Positions 17,619 through 26,717 of a DNA stretch of 64,000 nt are shown one piece after another. Below the pieces are notes generated by a model. It did not search any database and had not been told where the DNA came from. It saw nothing but the letters and a program-made list of their open reading frames with translations. The position numbers and the translations under genes were made by a program. The stretch is from assembly GCA_900318825.1 (NCBI GenBank), contig ONMB01000011.1, positions 1-64,000 on the forward strand. Reading direction: 5' to 3'. How positions within the stretch are numbered: the first letter of the stretch is position 1; the number at the start of each line of letters is the position of its first letter. This DNA is from an uncultured Ruminococcus sp. (GTDB lineage Bacteria; Bacillota; Clostridia; Oscillospirales; Ruminococcaceae).

Positions 17619-18551
17619 ATGACAGTTCGTGAATTGCAGGACAATATCCTGAAACTTAAAAAAGAGACCAATACCGCTATCCTTGCACACTGCTACCAGG
17701 CAAGGGAGATAACCGAGATAGCAGATTTCATCGGCGACAGCTATAAGCTCAGCGTTGACGCAAAGGGCGTTGACAACGAGAATATCCTCTTCTGCGGAGT
17801 ACACTTCATGGCTGAGACAGCTAAGATACTCTCACCGCAGAAGCACGTCTACCTCGCTAACAGGAACGCCGGCTGTCCCATGGCAGAGCAGATGGAGCCT
17901 GAGATGATAAGCGCACTCAGGGCTGCCGAGCCGGACAGAAAGGTCATCGCATATATAAACACAACGGCTGCCCTCAAGACAGTCTGCGACGTGTGCGTGA
18001 CCTCTTCGAGCGCACTCAAGATAGTCAAGGCTATCGACAGCGAAAAGCTGCTCTTTATCCCCGACTGCAACCTCGGCGACTATGTGAAGAAAAACTGCCC
18101 CGAAAAGGACATCAAGCTCCTCAACGGCGGCTGTCCGACTCACGCAAGGCTCACTGTAAAGGAAGTGAAGGCGGCTAAGGCTGAACACCCCGGCGCTCTC
18201 TTCCTTGTACACCCCGAGTGTACTCCTGACGTTGTGGCTCTCGCTGACTACGTCGGCTCTACGACCGGAATTATGGACTATGCAAAGAAGTCCGACGCGA
18301 AGGAGTTCATCATAGGCACGGAGACCTCTATCGCAGAGCATCTCCAGTACGACTGCCCGGAGAAGAAATTCTATCCCGTCACCAAGGACATCGTCTGTCA
18401 TAATATGAAGCTCACGACACTCCCCGACATCTACAATTCCCTCCTTGCAATAGGCGGAAAGGGCGGCGAGTCGTTCGAGATAGAAATGGACGATCAGCTC
18501 ATCGCTGACGCAAGAAAGTGTATAGATGAAATGATAAGGCTGGGCGGCTGA
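17619..18551 (+). CDS. nadA: Quinolinate synthase
   Basis: A 310-residue [4Fe-4S] enzyme that condenses iminoaspartate with dihydroxyacetone phosphate to quinolinate for NAD synthesis. It has AHCYQAREI and IADFIGDS at the N-terminus, cluster cysteines in FCGVHFMAETAKIL and HPECTPDV, and conserved IGTETSI. No nadB or nadC is adjacent. It lies 23 bases after ridA and 1 base before hydE. Confidence 0.95.
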   Translation: MTVRELQDNILKLKKETNTAILAHCYQAREITEIADFIGDSYKLSVDAKGVDNENILFCGVHFMAETAKILSPQKHVYLANRNAGCPMAEQMEPEMISALRAAEPDRKVIAYINTTAALKTVCDVCVTSSSALKIVKAIDSEKLLFIPDCNLGDYVKKNCPEKDIKLLNGGCPTHARLTVKEVKAAKAEHPGALFLVHPECTPDVVALADYVGSTTGIMDYAKKSDAKEFIIGTETSIAEHLQYDCPEKKFYPVTKDIVCHNMKLTTLPDIYNSLLAIGGKGGESFEIEMDDQLIADARKCIDEMIRLGG

Positions 18552-18552
18552 T

Positions 18553-19599
18553 ATGTCAGGACTCGCAGAAAAGCTCTATCTCACCGGAGACCTCAGCGAT
18601 GAGGAGCTCCGTGCACTCATAACCTCCGATGAACAGGAAGAGGCTGAAACTCTCCGCCGCCGCGCCGACGAGGTACGCCGGAAATACTACGGTGACAAGG
18701 TTTTTCTCCGCGGGCTCATCGAAATATCCTCATACTGCAAAAACGACTGCCTCTACTGCGGTATCCGCCGCAGCAACAAGGACGCTGACCGCTATCGTCT
18801 CAGCCGCGAGGACATTCTCGCCTGCTGCGAAAACGGCTACGGGCTCGGCTTCCGGACGTTCGTTATGCAGGGCGGTGAGGACTCCTTCTTCACCGACGAC
18901 TATATGGTGAGCATCATCTCAGAGATACGCAGTCGCTTTCCTGACTGTGCCATAACGCTCTCCCTCGGCGAACGTTCGCGCGAGAGCTACAAGCGTATGA
19001 AGGAAGCCGGTGCTGACCGCTATCTTCTGCGCCACGAGGCTGCCAGCGAGGAGCTCTACTCAAAGCTGCACCCCGCTGAACTCAGCTTGAGGAACCGCAA
19101 GGAGTGCCTATTCACACTGCGCGAGCTCGGCTATCAGGTAGGTGCAGGCTTTATGGTCGGAGCGCCGTTCCAGACCGTCGATGACCTCATCGCTGACCTG
19201 AGATTTCTCCAGGAGCTGAAGCCCCATATGATAGGCATAGGACCTTTCATTCCCCACCACAGCACTCCGTTCGCAGACGAAAAGGGCGGTACGCTCGAAC
19301 TCACGCTGAGACTTCTCGGCATACTCAGACTTATGTTCCCGGAGGTCCTTCTCCCGGCAACGACCGCTCTCGGAACTATCGCTCCGAACGGCAGGGAGCT
19401 CGGTCTTATGACCGGCTGCAACGTCGTTATGCCGAACCTCTCTCCGGTAAGGGTGAGGAAAAAGTACGACCTCTACGACAACAAGATCTGCACCGGCGAG
19501 GAAGCTGCCGAGTGCCGCGGCTGCCTGCAAAGGCGTATCGAGTCTGCCGGCTATACCGTTGCCAGCGAGCGCGGAGACCACTTCTCAATTCATAATTAA
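18553..19599 (+). CDS. hydE: [FeFe]-hydrogenase maturation radical SAM protein HydE
   Basis: A 348-residue radical SAM enzyme with the CX3CX2C cluster motif (CKNDCLYC, about residues 59-66), a GG-type SAM segment (MQGGEDSFF) and GIGPFIPHHSTPF, typical of HydE rather than biotin synthase. HydE helps build the H-cluster of [FeFe]-hydrogenases. hydF and hydG are not in the window. The last codons (FSIHN) and the stop run into an AT-rich direct repeat of ATTCATAAT (19588-19612), so the C-terminus may have been altered by a small repeat. Confidence 0.9.
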   Translation: MSGLAEKLYLTGDLSDEELRALITSDEQEEAETLRRRADEVRRKYYGDKVFLRGLIEISSYCKNDCLYCGIRRSNKDADRYRLSREDILACCENGYGLGFRTFVMQGGEDSFFTDDYMVSIISEIRSRFPDCAITLSLGERSRESYKRMKEAGADRYLLRHEAASEELYSKLHPAELSLRNRKECLFTLRELGYQVGAGFMVGAPFQTVDDLIADLRFLQELKPHMIGIGPFIPHHSTPFADEKGGTLELTLRLLGILRLMFPEVLLPATTALGTIAPNGRELGLMTGCNVVMPNLSPVRVRKKYDLYDNKICTGEEAAECRGCLQRRIESAGYTVASERGDHFSIHN

Positions 19600-19614
19600 G
19601 AATTCATAATCCAG
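19586..19614. repeat. Short ATTCATAAT direct repeat at the end of hydE
   Basis: AATTCATAAT occurs twice, separated by TAAG, across the hydE stop codon. It resembles the AT-rich ends of small extragenic repeats. Confidence 0.35.
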
Positions 19615-19623
19615 GAGTTTAAT

Positions 19624-20562
19624 ATGAAAGTACGTTTTCATCTGCCCGATTTTTCGGGAAATTTCAAGCTGAACCTCTTATTCGCCGATATGCTGGAGAA
19701 CCGCCCGGACTTCTTCCGCGAGGGCGTTGAGATAGCCTCAGTCTACGGAGTTTTCCCGCCCTGTCTCTGGAACGGCGGAAGAACTCAGGGAGGCTTTACC
19801 GACAAGAATTTCATCAAGGCTGTCATCAAGACCTTCAACGACCGCGGTATACCGCTCCGCTATACCTTCACGAATATGATGCTCGAGAAGAAGCACCTCT
19901 CCGATGACCGCTGCAATATGATACTCAATCTCTCAAACAACGGTCTCAACGAGGCTATCGTGGCTTCACCTGTTCTCGAGGACTATCTGCGCCGCAATTT
20001 CCCGAAGTTCAAGCTGACAAGCTCGACCTGCAAGCGCCTCAACACCGAGGAAGCCCTCCTTGCAGAGCTCGAAAAGGATTACAGCATCGTCGTTATCGAC
20101 TACGACCTCAACAACAAGTTCGACATTCTTGAGAAACTCCCCCGCAAGAAGGACATAGAGTTTCTCGTGAACGCCTGCTGTGAACCGGAATGTCCGCGCA
20201 GACTCGAACACTACAAGTCGATCGGCGAGCAGCAGATAGCCTACTGCGCACACATCAAGAAATACCCGAACCTCCCGTTCGACATCGAAAAGCACGATCC
20301 GCAGAACTTCCGCAGCTGTCCGTTCTCACAGCGCGGCATCTTCGACATACGCGGACTCAAAACCCATATCTCCCCGGACGATATCTGGGAAAAATATGTG
20401 CCCATGGGCTTCGAGCAGTTCAAGATCGAGGGCAGGACAGCAAGCCCGCTCAATGTAGCCGAGACCTATATGTACTATATGGCAAAGCCCGAGCGCCGCG
20501 ACGAAGCACGTTTCTTCCTCCTCAAAGCCATGGAAAACACCGGCGCACTGAAATTCAGCTGA
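19624..20562 (+). CDS. Peptidase U32-like protein
   Basis: A 312-residue soluble protein. The segment VNACCEPECPRRLEHY (about residue 181) and the C-terminal QFKIEGRTASP (about residue 269) match the Cys-rich and KIEGR motifs of peptidase U32/UbiU-type TIM-barrel proteins, which often bind Fe-S clusters through such cysteines. It is shorter than typical U32 collagenases and the N-terminal part is distinctive, so this is a distant family member. It follows hydE by 24 bases and ends at a strong terminator, closing the operon. Confidence 0.65.
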   Translation: MKVRFHLPDFSGNFKLNLLFADMLENRPDFFREGVEIASVYGVFPPCLWNGGRTQGGFTDKNFIKAVIKTFNDRGIPLRYTFTNMMLEKKHLSDDRCNMILNLSNNGLNEAIVASPVLEDYLRRNFPKFKLTSSTCKRLNTEEALLAELEKDYSIVVIDYDLNNKFDILEKLPRKKDIEFLVNACCEPECPRRLEHYKSIGEQQIAYCAHIKKYPNLPFDIEKHDPQNFRSCPFSQRGIFDIRGLKTHISPDDIWEKYVPMGFEQFKIEGRTASPLNVAETYMYYMAKPERRDEARFFLLKAMENTGALKFS

Positions 20563-20567
20563 TATAT

Positions 20568-20615
20568 CCCTGTAAGTTCTGTACGGACACCGTGCAGAAC
20601 TTACAGGGATTTTTT
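20568..20615 (+). terminator. Terminator closing the leu/nadA/hydE operon
   Basis: A 14-bp perfect stem (20568-20581 with 20595-20608) is followed by six T residues. The 3' half overlaps the last codons and stop of spoIID on the other strand, so the two convergent transcripts overlap. Confidence 0.9.
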
Positions 20616-21665
20616 CTGTTCGGTTATTTCGCAGCCGGGATAGTAGTGCTTCAGAATATCCTGCCAGCTGCTGCCGTCAGCCGCCATGGACTCCGCACCG
20701 TACTGGCTCATACCGACGCCGTGACCGTAGCCGCGTGTCGTAAAGACTGCCTCTCCCTCCGGATAGCTGACCTCGAAACAGGCTGAGCGCAGTGCAAGTG
20801 CCGAACGGAGCTCGTTTCCGGTGACCTCCCTGTCGCCTGCCTGAGCCTTCAGGACAGTGCCGGAGTCGGACGTTCCGAGGACCTTCACCCATTCCGCCAT
20901 ATCCTCGCCGAGAACGATGCCGGGGAAGGCGGTCTCAAGGGCATATTTCAGCGACTCCCTGTTGAAATGCTTCTGGTCGGTGTACTTAGGCGCGGAGATA
21001 TCGCAGCTGCTGTCAACGGGAACGAGGTAGTCCACAGCCGTTCCCCACGCATTTTCGGCGCTCTCGGTCTTTCCGGAGGACATCGAATGGAAAGCCGCTA
21101 TCGCCGGCTCGTCCTTATATGTGAGGATATATGGCAGAACATCGTCAACAGCCGCCGTCACCTTTGCGTAATTCTCCTGAAACTTGTCCCCGTAGAATTT
21201 CTCGGTCTGCTCGCGCGTGAAGTAGCCCTGATACTTTGAAGTATCATTGGAGAAATCCGCACCTTTAAGCTCCGCTGTCGGCGAGGAACGCTCCCTTCTC
21301 CGCTGACGCTCTGCGTAGGTATGTGCAGCTACCGCCTGTGCCTTGAGGGCTTCCTCCGGAAAAGCCGCCGGCATTTCGGCACAGACTGCCCCTATGACGT
21401 AGTCACGGACGGCAACTTCCATAACTTCTCCGGTCGCAGCATCGAGGACTTTGTAGGACTCGTCTGTGAACTCTGCCGCTGCGGAAGCAGTTTCGGTGAC
21501 ATTTTCGGTAGGCGCTTCCGGTGCGGAAGGCTTGACTGCGGCTTCCCCGCTCTCCTCCGAGACCGCCGCCGCAGGCTGTTCCCTGCCCGCGATATAGACC
21601 GGTACTGCCGGTGCTGCGGCTATCGAAGCCGCCATAAACAGAGCTGCTGCAAAATAATTTTTCAT
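20601..21665 (-). CDS. spoIID: SpoIID/LytB-type lytic transglycosylase
   Basis: A 354-residue exported protein. An N-terminal signal/anchor helix (about residues 5-25) and a Ala/Glu/Thr-rich linker precede the SpoIID domain: VRDYVIGAVCAEMPAAFPEEALKAQAVAAHTYA with the catalytic-type Glu, FHSMSSGKTES, and the terminal GYGHGVGMSQYGA motif. In sporulating Firmicutes SpoIID degrades septal peptidoglycan during engulfment. Its presence suggests a sporulation lineage but does not prove sporulation. It is a single gene, convergent with the U32-like gene. Confidence 0.92.
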   Translation of the reverse strand: MKNYFAAALFMAASIAAAPAVPVYIAGREQPAAAVSEESGEAAVKPSAPEAPTENVTETASAAAEFTDESYKVLDAATGEVMEVAVRDYVIGAVCAEMPAAFPEEALKAQAVAAHTYAERQRRRERSSPTAELKGADFSNDTSKYQGYFTREQTEKFYGDKFQENYAKVTAAVDDVLPYILTYKDEPAIAAFHSMSSGKTESAENAWGTAVDYLVPVDSSCDISAPKYTDQKHFNRESLKYALETAFPGIVLGEDMAEWVKVLGTSDSGTVLKAQAGDREVTGNELRSALALRSACFEVSYPEGEAVFTTRGYGHGVGMSQYGAESMAADGSSWQDILKHYYPGCEITEQKKSL

Positions 21666-21735
21666 ACGCTTTTCCTCCTGTATGCTTTTATATTCTCCGG
21701 CACTCAGCTTTCCGCAGTTCAGAGCTAAATAGTAT

Positions 21736-21764
21736 TTGACATTGCGCCGGAAATGGTGTATAAT
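21736..21764 (+). promoter_or_regulatory. Consensus promoter of citrate synthase 1
   Basis: TTGACA (21736-21741), exactly 17 bases, then TATAAT (21759-21764): a perfect vegetative consensus. The leader to the ATG is about 30 bases. Confidence 0.85.
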
Positions 21765-21798
21765 TAATTGTGTATATTTTCAAAGGAGCGTGATTAAG

Positions 21799-23157
21799 AT
21801 GCCGTCATTTATCTCAGGTGCCAATATTACAGACTTATGCAGCAAACTTGCTGAAAATACCGCTATTGATCCAAAACTTTACGAAAAGTATCATGTAAAG
21901 AGAGGTCTCAGGAACAGCGACGGTACAGGTGTGGTTGCAGGTATAACGAATATATGCAACGTGCATGGCTATATTATGAACGAGGGAGAGCTCGAACCTA
22001 TCCCCGGTCAGCTTATATACAGAGGCTATAATATCAACGACCTCGTCGGCAATGTCGAAGCCGAGGACCGCTACGGCTACGAGGAGACAGCTTTTCTCCT
22101 GCTGTTCGGTCACCTTCCCACAGAAAAGGAACTCAAGACCTTCTGTACATATATGTCTCTCAAGAGAGACCTCCCCAACGGCTTCGTTGAGGATATGATA
22201 CTGAAAGCGCCTTCAAAGAATATTATGAACAAGCTCGCGCGTTCAGTCCTCGCACTCTACTCCTACGACGACGAGTGCGAAAACAAGGAGCTCGAAAACG
22301 AGATGCGCACAGCTATCAGCCTTATCGCAAAGCTGCCTGTCATCATGGCTAACGCATATCAGGTAAAGCGCAGGGTCTTCGACAACGCAAGCATGATAAT
22401 GCACCCCATAAACTATGAGGAGAACACTGCTCAGTGTATACTTTCGCTCCTCCGTCCCGACAGACAGTACACCAAGGACGAGGCTCAGATGCTCGACCGC
22501 CTCCTTATGCTCCAGGCTGAGCACGGCGGCGGAAACAACTCCACCTTTACCTGCCGCGTACTCACCTCCTCGGGCACAGATCCCTATTCGACCTATTCCT
22601 CAGCTATCTGCTCGCTTAAGGGACCGCGCCACGGCGGTGCTAACCTCCAGGTAATAAATATGCTCGACAACTTCAAGGCAAATATCAAGCACTGGGACAA
22701 CGAGGGCGAAGTCGCTGACTATATGCGCAAGACTCTCCGCAAGGAGACCAATGACGGCTCCGGTCTCATCTACGGTATGGGACACGCTGTCTACACTATC
22801 TCCGACCCCCGCGCACTTATCCTCAAGAAGAAGGCTTTCGAGCTCGCAAAGGGCAGAGATATCGAGGCAGAATTCCGTCTCCTTGATACGATCGAGCGCC
22901 TTACTCCCGAGATATTCCTCGAGGTAAAGGGCAGCACAAAGACTATGTGCGCTAATGTTGATATGTACTCCGGACTCGTTTACCGTATGCTCGGTATCCC
23001 CGACGAGCTCTTCACTCCGCTCTTCGCCGTTGCGCGTATGGCAGGCTGGGCAGCTCACCGTATGGAGGAGATACTCACAGGCGGAAGAATAATCCGTCCC
23101 GCATACAAGACGATCGCCAAGGAACAGGAATACATAAAGCTCTCCGACAGAACATAA
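21799..23157 (+). CDS. Citrate synthase (paralogue 1)
   Basis: A 452-residue citrate/methylcitrate-synthase-family protein. It has GVVAGITNICNV, the LIYRGYNINDLV region, catalytic-type His in AEHGGGNNSTF and GMGHAVYTISDPR, and an Asp-containing C-terminal CANVDMYSGLVYRMLGIP. It condenses oxaloacetate with acetyl-CoA, probably feeding 2-oxoglutarate synthesis. The ATG at 21799 has AAAGGAG upstream; the longer frame from 21736 starts inside the promoter. A close paralogue lies at 42181-43548. Confidence 0.93.
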   Translation: MPSFISGANITDLCSKLAENTAIDPKLYEKYHVKRGLRNSDGTGVVAGITNICNVHGYIMNEGELEPIPGQLIYRGYNINDLVGNVEAEDRYGYEETAFLLLFGHLPTEKELKTFCTYMSLKRDLPNGFVEDMILKAPSKNIMNKLARSVLALYSYDDECENKELENEMRTAISLIAKLPVIMANAYQVKRRVFDNASMIMHPINYEENTAQCILSLLRPDRQYTKDEAQMLDRLLMLQAEHGGGNNSTFTCRVLTSSGTDPYSTYSSAICSLKGPRHGGANLQVINMLDNFKANIKHWDNEGEVADYMRKTLRKETNDGSGLIYGMGHAVYTISDPRALILKKKAFELAKGRDIEAEFRLLDTIERLTPEIFLEVKGSTKTMCANVDMYSGLVYRMLGIPDELFTPLFAVARMAGWAAHRMEEILTGGRIIRPAYKTIAKEQEYIKLSDRT

Positions 23158-23175
23158 GCTCCTGTCAGAACAAAT

Positions 23176-24510
23176 ATGAATATTCTGAGATCTCTTGCAC
23201 TGTCAGCCTCAGTCGTATCAGCTGCCGCAATGAGCGGCTGTACGTTCGGTTCGAGCATAGACAACCTTATGGCTCCGCCGAAGCTGAGCGTCGAACAGGA
23301 ACAGATATACAGCGCCCTCACGGACGCTACGGGCTCCTCGATAAGCCTTAAATACCCCAAATCAGGAAAGTATCTCTCCGCGTTCATCGTCGAGGACATC
23401 GACAACGACGGCGGAAGTGAAGCTATCGTCTTCTACGAGAGAAAAGGTCTCACAATGGAAGAGGATACCCTGCGTATGAACGTTCTCGACCAGGACGGCG
23501 GCAAATGGCGCTCTGTCTGGGACGACCATATCAAGGGAGCCGAGATCGAAAAGGTAATGATCTCAAAACTCGGCTCAAGCAGCAAGGTCAACGTCATTAT
23601 CGGAACAAGTCTCATAAACCGTTCCGAGAAGAACGTTTCCATATATAACTACTCAGCCGCCGAAGGCAAGGTTTTCTCAGACTTTTCAAAGTCATGCTCG
23701 TTCATCGACGTAACAGACCTCGACAGCGATGACCAGAACGAATTCCTGCTGCTTGCCAGCTCTGCGACAGGCGCTGCGGCTACCGCAAATATCTACAAGC
23801 TCGACGAACAGGGCAGAATGAATGAGTATAACTGCAACCTCAGCGGCAGCTTTACCGAGTTTGACAGCATAAAATACGGCAATATCGGCGGAGACCGCCA
23901 AGGTCTCTACATCGACGCCGCTTCCGGTACAGGCTCGATACAGACGGACGTCATATACTTCGACAGCACAGGTCTCCACAAGGTCTTTGAGACTCCGGAG
24001 GACTCGCTCGCTACGGTAAGACCTGCCGGCTGCTCGTCCCTTGACGTTGACGGCGACGGCGTCCTCGAGATACCGAAGCAGGATATCGCGCCCGGATACA
24101 AGGACGCCCCTGAGAGTGAGCAGATGAAGCTCACCTCGTGGTACTACATCAGCCGCGAGAACCGTCTTGAGAAAAAATGCGATTCGTATTACAGCGTCGG
24201 CGACGGATACATCTTCGTTTTCCCCGAAAAATGGCGTGACCGCGTTACGGTCAAGCGCGATATCATAAACGGCGGCGAGATAGTCTTCTGTACCTACTCC
24301 GAAGGTCAGACCGGAAGAGAGCTCCTCCGCATCTACTGCGCAGAGGACACCGCCTCACGCGAGGACAGACTCCTCAGCGGCTATATGCTCCTCAGAACAA
24401 GGGGCGATATCTCATATCTTGCATATATCCCGCCTTATTCAGAGCTCTATGACGACAACCTCTCCGCAGCTGCCGGCGATGTTGCAATGGGCTTTACGTT
24501 CACAGAATAA
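23176..24510 (+). CDS. Putative lipoprotein with repeat-like beta structure
   Basis: A 444-residue exported protein with a lipobox (AAMSGC, about residue 22). Segments such as EDIDNDGGSEAIVFYE, TDLDSDDQNEFLLLA and LDVDGDGVLEIPK follow an Asp-rich FG-GAP/VCBS-like pattern, suggesting a beta-propeller-like extracellular domain. The function is unknown. It starts 18 bases after citrate synthase without a clear ribosome site and precedes the two-component system, whose sensor may monitor the same surface process (inference). Confidence 0.7.
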   Translation: MNILRSLALSASVVSAAAMSGCTFGSSIDNLMAPPKLSVEQEQIYSALTDATGSSISLKYPKSGKYLSAFIVEDIDNDGGSEAIVFYERKGLTMEEDTLRMNVLDQDGGKWRSVWDDHIKGAEIEKVMISKLGSSSKVNVIIGTSLINRSEKNVSIYNYSAAEGKVFSDFSKSCSFIDVTDLDSDDQNEFLLLASSATGAAATANIYKLDEQGRMNEYNCNLSGSFTEFDSIKYGNIGGDRQGLYIDAASGTGSIQTDVIYFDSTGLHKVFETPEDSLATVRPAGCSSLDVDGDGVLEIPKQDIAPGYKDAPESEQMKLTSWYYISRENRLEKKCDSYYSVGDGYIFVFPEKWRDRVTVKRDIINGGEIVFCTYSEGQTGRELLRIYCAEDTASREDRLLSGYMLLRTRGDISYLAYIPPYSELYDDNLSAAAGDVAMGFTFTE

Positions 24511-24552
24511 ATTACAGCCTGCGGAACAACTTCCGACAAAGGAGTGATATAC

Positions 24553-25254
24553 ATGAAAAGAATTCTCATCTGCGAGGACGAGGACACTATCCGCGAATTC
24601 GTCGTGATAAACCTCAAGCGTGCCGGCTATGATGTAGTCGACGTTGACTGCGGCGAAGCTGCTCTCAGGACATTTGAGGCTGAGCACGGCAATTTCGACA
24701 TCGTTCTCCTCGACATAATGATGCCCGGCATCGACGGCTTCCAGGTCTGCAAGAAGATACGCGAGAAGAGCTCTACCATAGGCATCATAATGCTCACCGC
24801 AAGAACTCAGGAAATGGACAAGGTCAGCGGACTCATGATAGGCGCTGACGACTACATCACCAAGCCCTTCTCCCCCTCGGAGCTCACCGCCCGCGTGGAC
24901 GCTATTTACAGAAGAGTCTGCATGAGCTTCATCAAGAACGAGAAGCAGTCCGTGATAGAGTCAGGACCTTTCGTCCTCAACCTAAAGAGCCGCACCGTCA
25001 CCAAGGACGGCGCTCCCATAGAGCTCACACAGGTAGAGTACCAGATACTCGAGTTCTTCATGAACAACAAGAACACCGCTCTCGACCGCGCAAGCATTCT
25101 CAACCACATCTGGGGCGAGAGCTACTACGGCGACGACAAGATCGTTGACGTAAATATCAGAAGGATCCGTATGAAAATAGAGGAAGAACCCTCCAACCCC
25201 AAGTATATCATCACGATATGGGGCTACGGCTACAAATGGAATGACGCACCGTAA
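24553..25254 (+). CDS. Response regulator, OmpR/PhoB family
   Basis: A 233-residue regulator. The receiver domain has the acidic pair CEDEDT, the phospho-acceptor Asp in FDIVLLDIMMPG (about residue 54) and the Lys in DYITKPFSP. The C-terminal winged helix has LTQVEYQILEFF and NHIWGESYYGDDKIVDVNIRRIRMKIE, which mark DNA binding. AAAGGAG precedes the ATG at 24553. Its stop overlaps the kinase start by one base (TAATG). Confidence 0.94.
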   Translation: MKRILICEDEDTIREFVVINLKRAGYDVVDVDCGEAALRTFEAEHGNFDIVLLDIMMPGIDGFQVCKKIREKSSTIGIIMLTARTQEMDKVSGLMIGADDYITKPFSPSELTARVDAIYRRVCMSFIKNEKQSVIESGPFVLNLKSRTVTKDGAPIELTQVEYQILEFFMNNKNTALDRASILNHIWGESYYGDDKIVDVNIRRIRMKIEEEPSNPKYIITIWGYGYKWNDAP

Positions 25255-26657
25255 TGGCTAAGAAAAGTATCACCAAGCGCTGGGCTGTCAACAACCTCGG
25301 CGTAATCGTACTGGCTCTGCTCGTTATCGAAATGGCTATCATCTACGCGCTCCAGAGCTATTACTACAATTCCGCCAAGCAGTACCTCTTCTCGAAGATA
25401 AACGCCGTTACGAGCGTTCTGAGCATTCACTCACAGGACAGCGCGGCGAATTTCTCCGCAGAGATGCGCAATATGCTCGAGACCTTCAACGAAAAGGACA
25501 AGATCGAGCTTATGGCTATAAACTCCAAGGGCAGAGTCGTCCTCACGTCATCGGGCTTCTCCCCGGACGCTGACGCTCCTATGCCCGACTACGAGGAAGC
25601 TATGGCGAACGGAGAGGGTTCATACATCGGCAAGCTCGGAAGCGGCGAGAAGGTCCTCGCGGTATCCGTCCCGATAACCTCCATAAACGGCGAGTACACC
25701 TCGGTCCGCATGGTCACCTCCCTCACCGACATCGACAATACGATAAAGACCTACATCATCGTCATCACGATAGTCTGCCTCGTGATCCTGCTCATCATCA
25801 TCACGACCGGTCTGTTCTTTGCCGGCTCTATCGTAAAGCCGATAAGGCAGATAAGCGGTATCGCCAGCAAATTCGCTATGGGCGACTTCTCCGTCCGCAT
25901 CGACAACAACAGCAACGACGAGATAGGCGACCTGTGTACCGCGATAAACCATATGGCGGACGAGCTTTCGACCGCCGAAGCTATGAAAAACGAGTTCATC
26001 TCGTCAGTCTCCCACGAGCTGCGAACGCCGCTCACGGCTATCAAGGGCTGGGCGGAAACGCTCATGGTGGACGGCGGCGAGAACCCCGACACTATGAAGA
26101 AGGGCGTCGGCGTCATCGTGAACGAGACGGAACGTCTCTCGCAGATGGTAGAGGAGCTCCTCGATTTCTCGCGTATGCAGAACGGTCACTTCACGCTCCG
26201 CAGCGCCACTATGGACATTCTCGCTGAGCTCGGCGACGCAGTGCTGATATACAGTGACAAGGCAAAGCGCGAGCAGATAGAGATAATCTACGATGAACCG
26301 GAAATGCTCCCGTTCGTATTCGGCGACAAAAACCGCATACGACAGGTTTTCATAAACATCATCGACAACGCAGTCAAGTATTCCTCCGCAGGCGATACCG
26401 TAACGGTCAAAGCCTCTGAGGAAAGCGGATCCGTGGTGGTATCCGTGAGCGATACAGGCTGCGGTATAAAGAAATCCGACCTCTCAAAGGTCAAGACAAA
26501 GTTCTACAAGGCAAACCACACCCGCCGCGGCTCCGGTATCGGACTCGCAGTTGCAGACGAGATAATCAGTATGCACGGCGGAACTATGGATATAACCAGT
26601 GCCGGTGAGGGCAAGGGTACGACCGTTACCATAAAGCTGCCGGCAATGAAGAACTGA
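25254..26657 (+). CDS. Sensor histidine kinase
   Basis: A 467-residue membrane kinase. A first membrane helix (about residues 13-35) and an extracellular sensor of about 130 residues are followed by a second helix (about 164-188) and HAMP. The HisKA domain has the phospho-acceptor His in SSVSHELRTPLTAIKGWAE (about residue 253), and the HATPase domain has N (INIIDNAVKYS), G1 (VSDTGCGI) and G2 (GSGIGLAV) boxes. It overlaps and pairs with the upstream regulator. The architecture is ResE/PhoR-like; the ligand is unknown. Confidence 0.93.
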   Translation: MAKKSITKRWAVNNLGVIVLALLVIEMAIIYALQSYYYNSAKQYLFSKINAVTSVLSIHSQDSAANFSAEMRNMLETFNEKDKIELMAINSKGRVVLTSSGFSPDADAPMPDYEEAMANGEGSYIGKLGSGEKVLAVSVPITSINGEYTSVRMVTSLTDIDNTIKTYIIVITIVCLVILLIIITTGLFFAGSIVKPIRQISGIASKFAMGDFSVRIDNNSNDEIGDLCTAINHMADELSTAEAMKNEFISSVSHELRTPLTAIKGWAETLMVDGGENPDTMKKGVGVIVNETERLSQMVEELLDFSRMQNGHFTLRSATMDILAELGDAVLIYSDKAKREQIEIIYDEPEMLPFVFGDKNRIRQVFINIIDNAVKYSSAGDTVTVKASEESGSVVVSVSDTGCGIKKSDLSKVKTKFYKANHTRRGSGIGLAVADEIISMHGGTMDITSAGEGKGTTVTIKLPAMKN

Positions 26658-26717
26658 CAGAATGATATATAAAATTATATGGGGATAACGGCTGAAAAGC
26701 CGCAAAAAGGAGAAACT

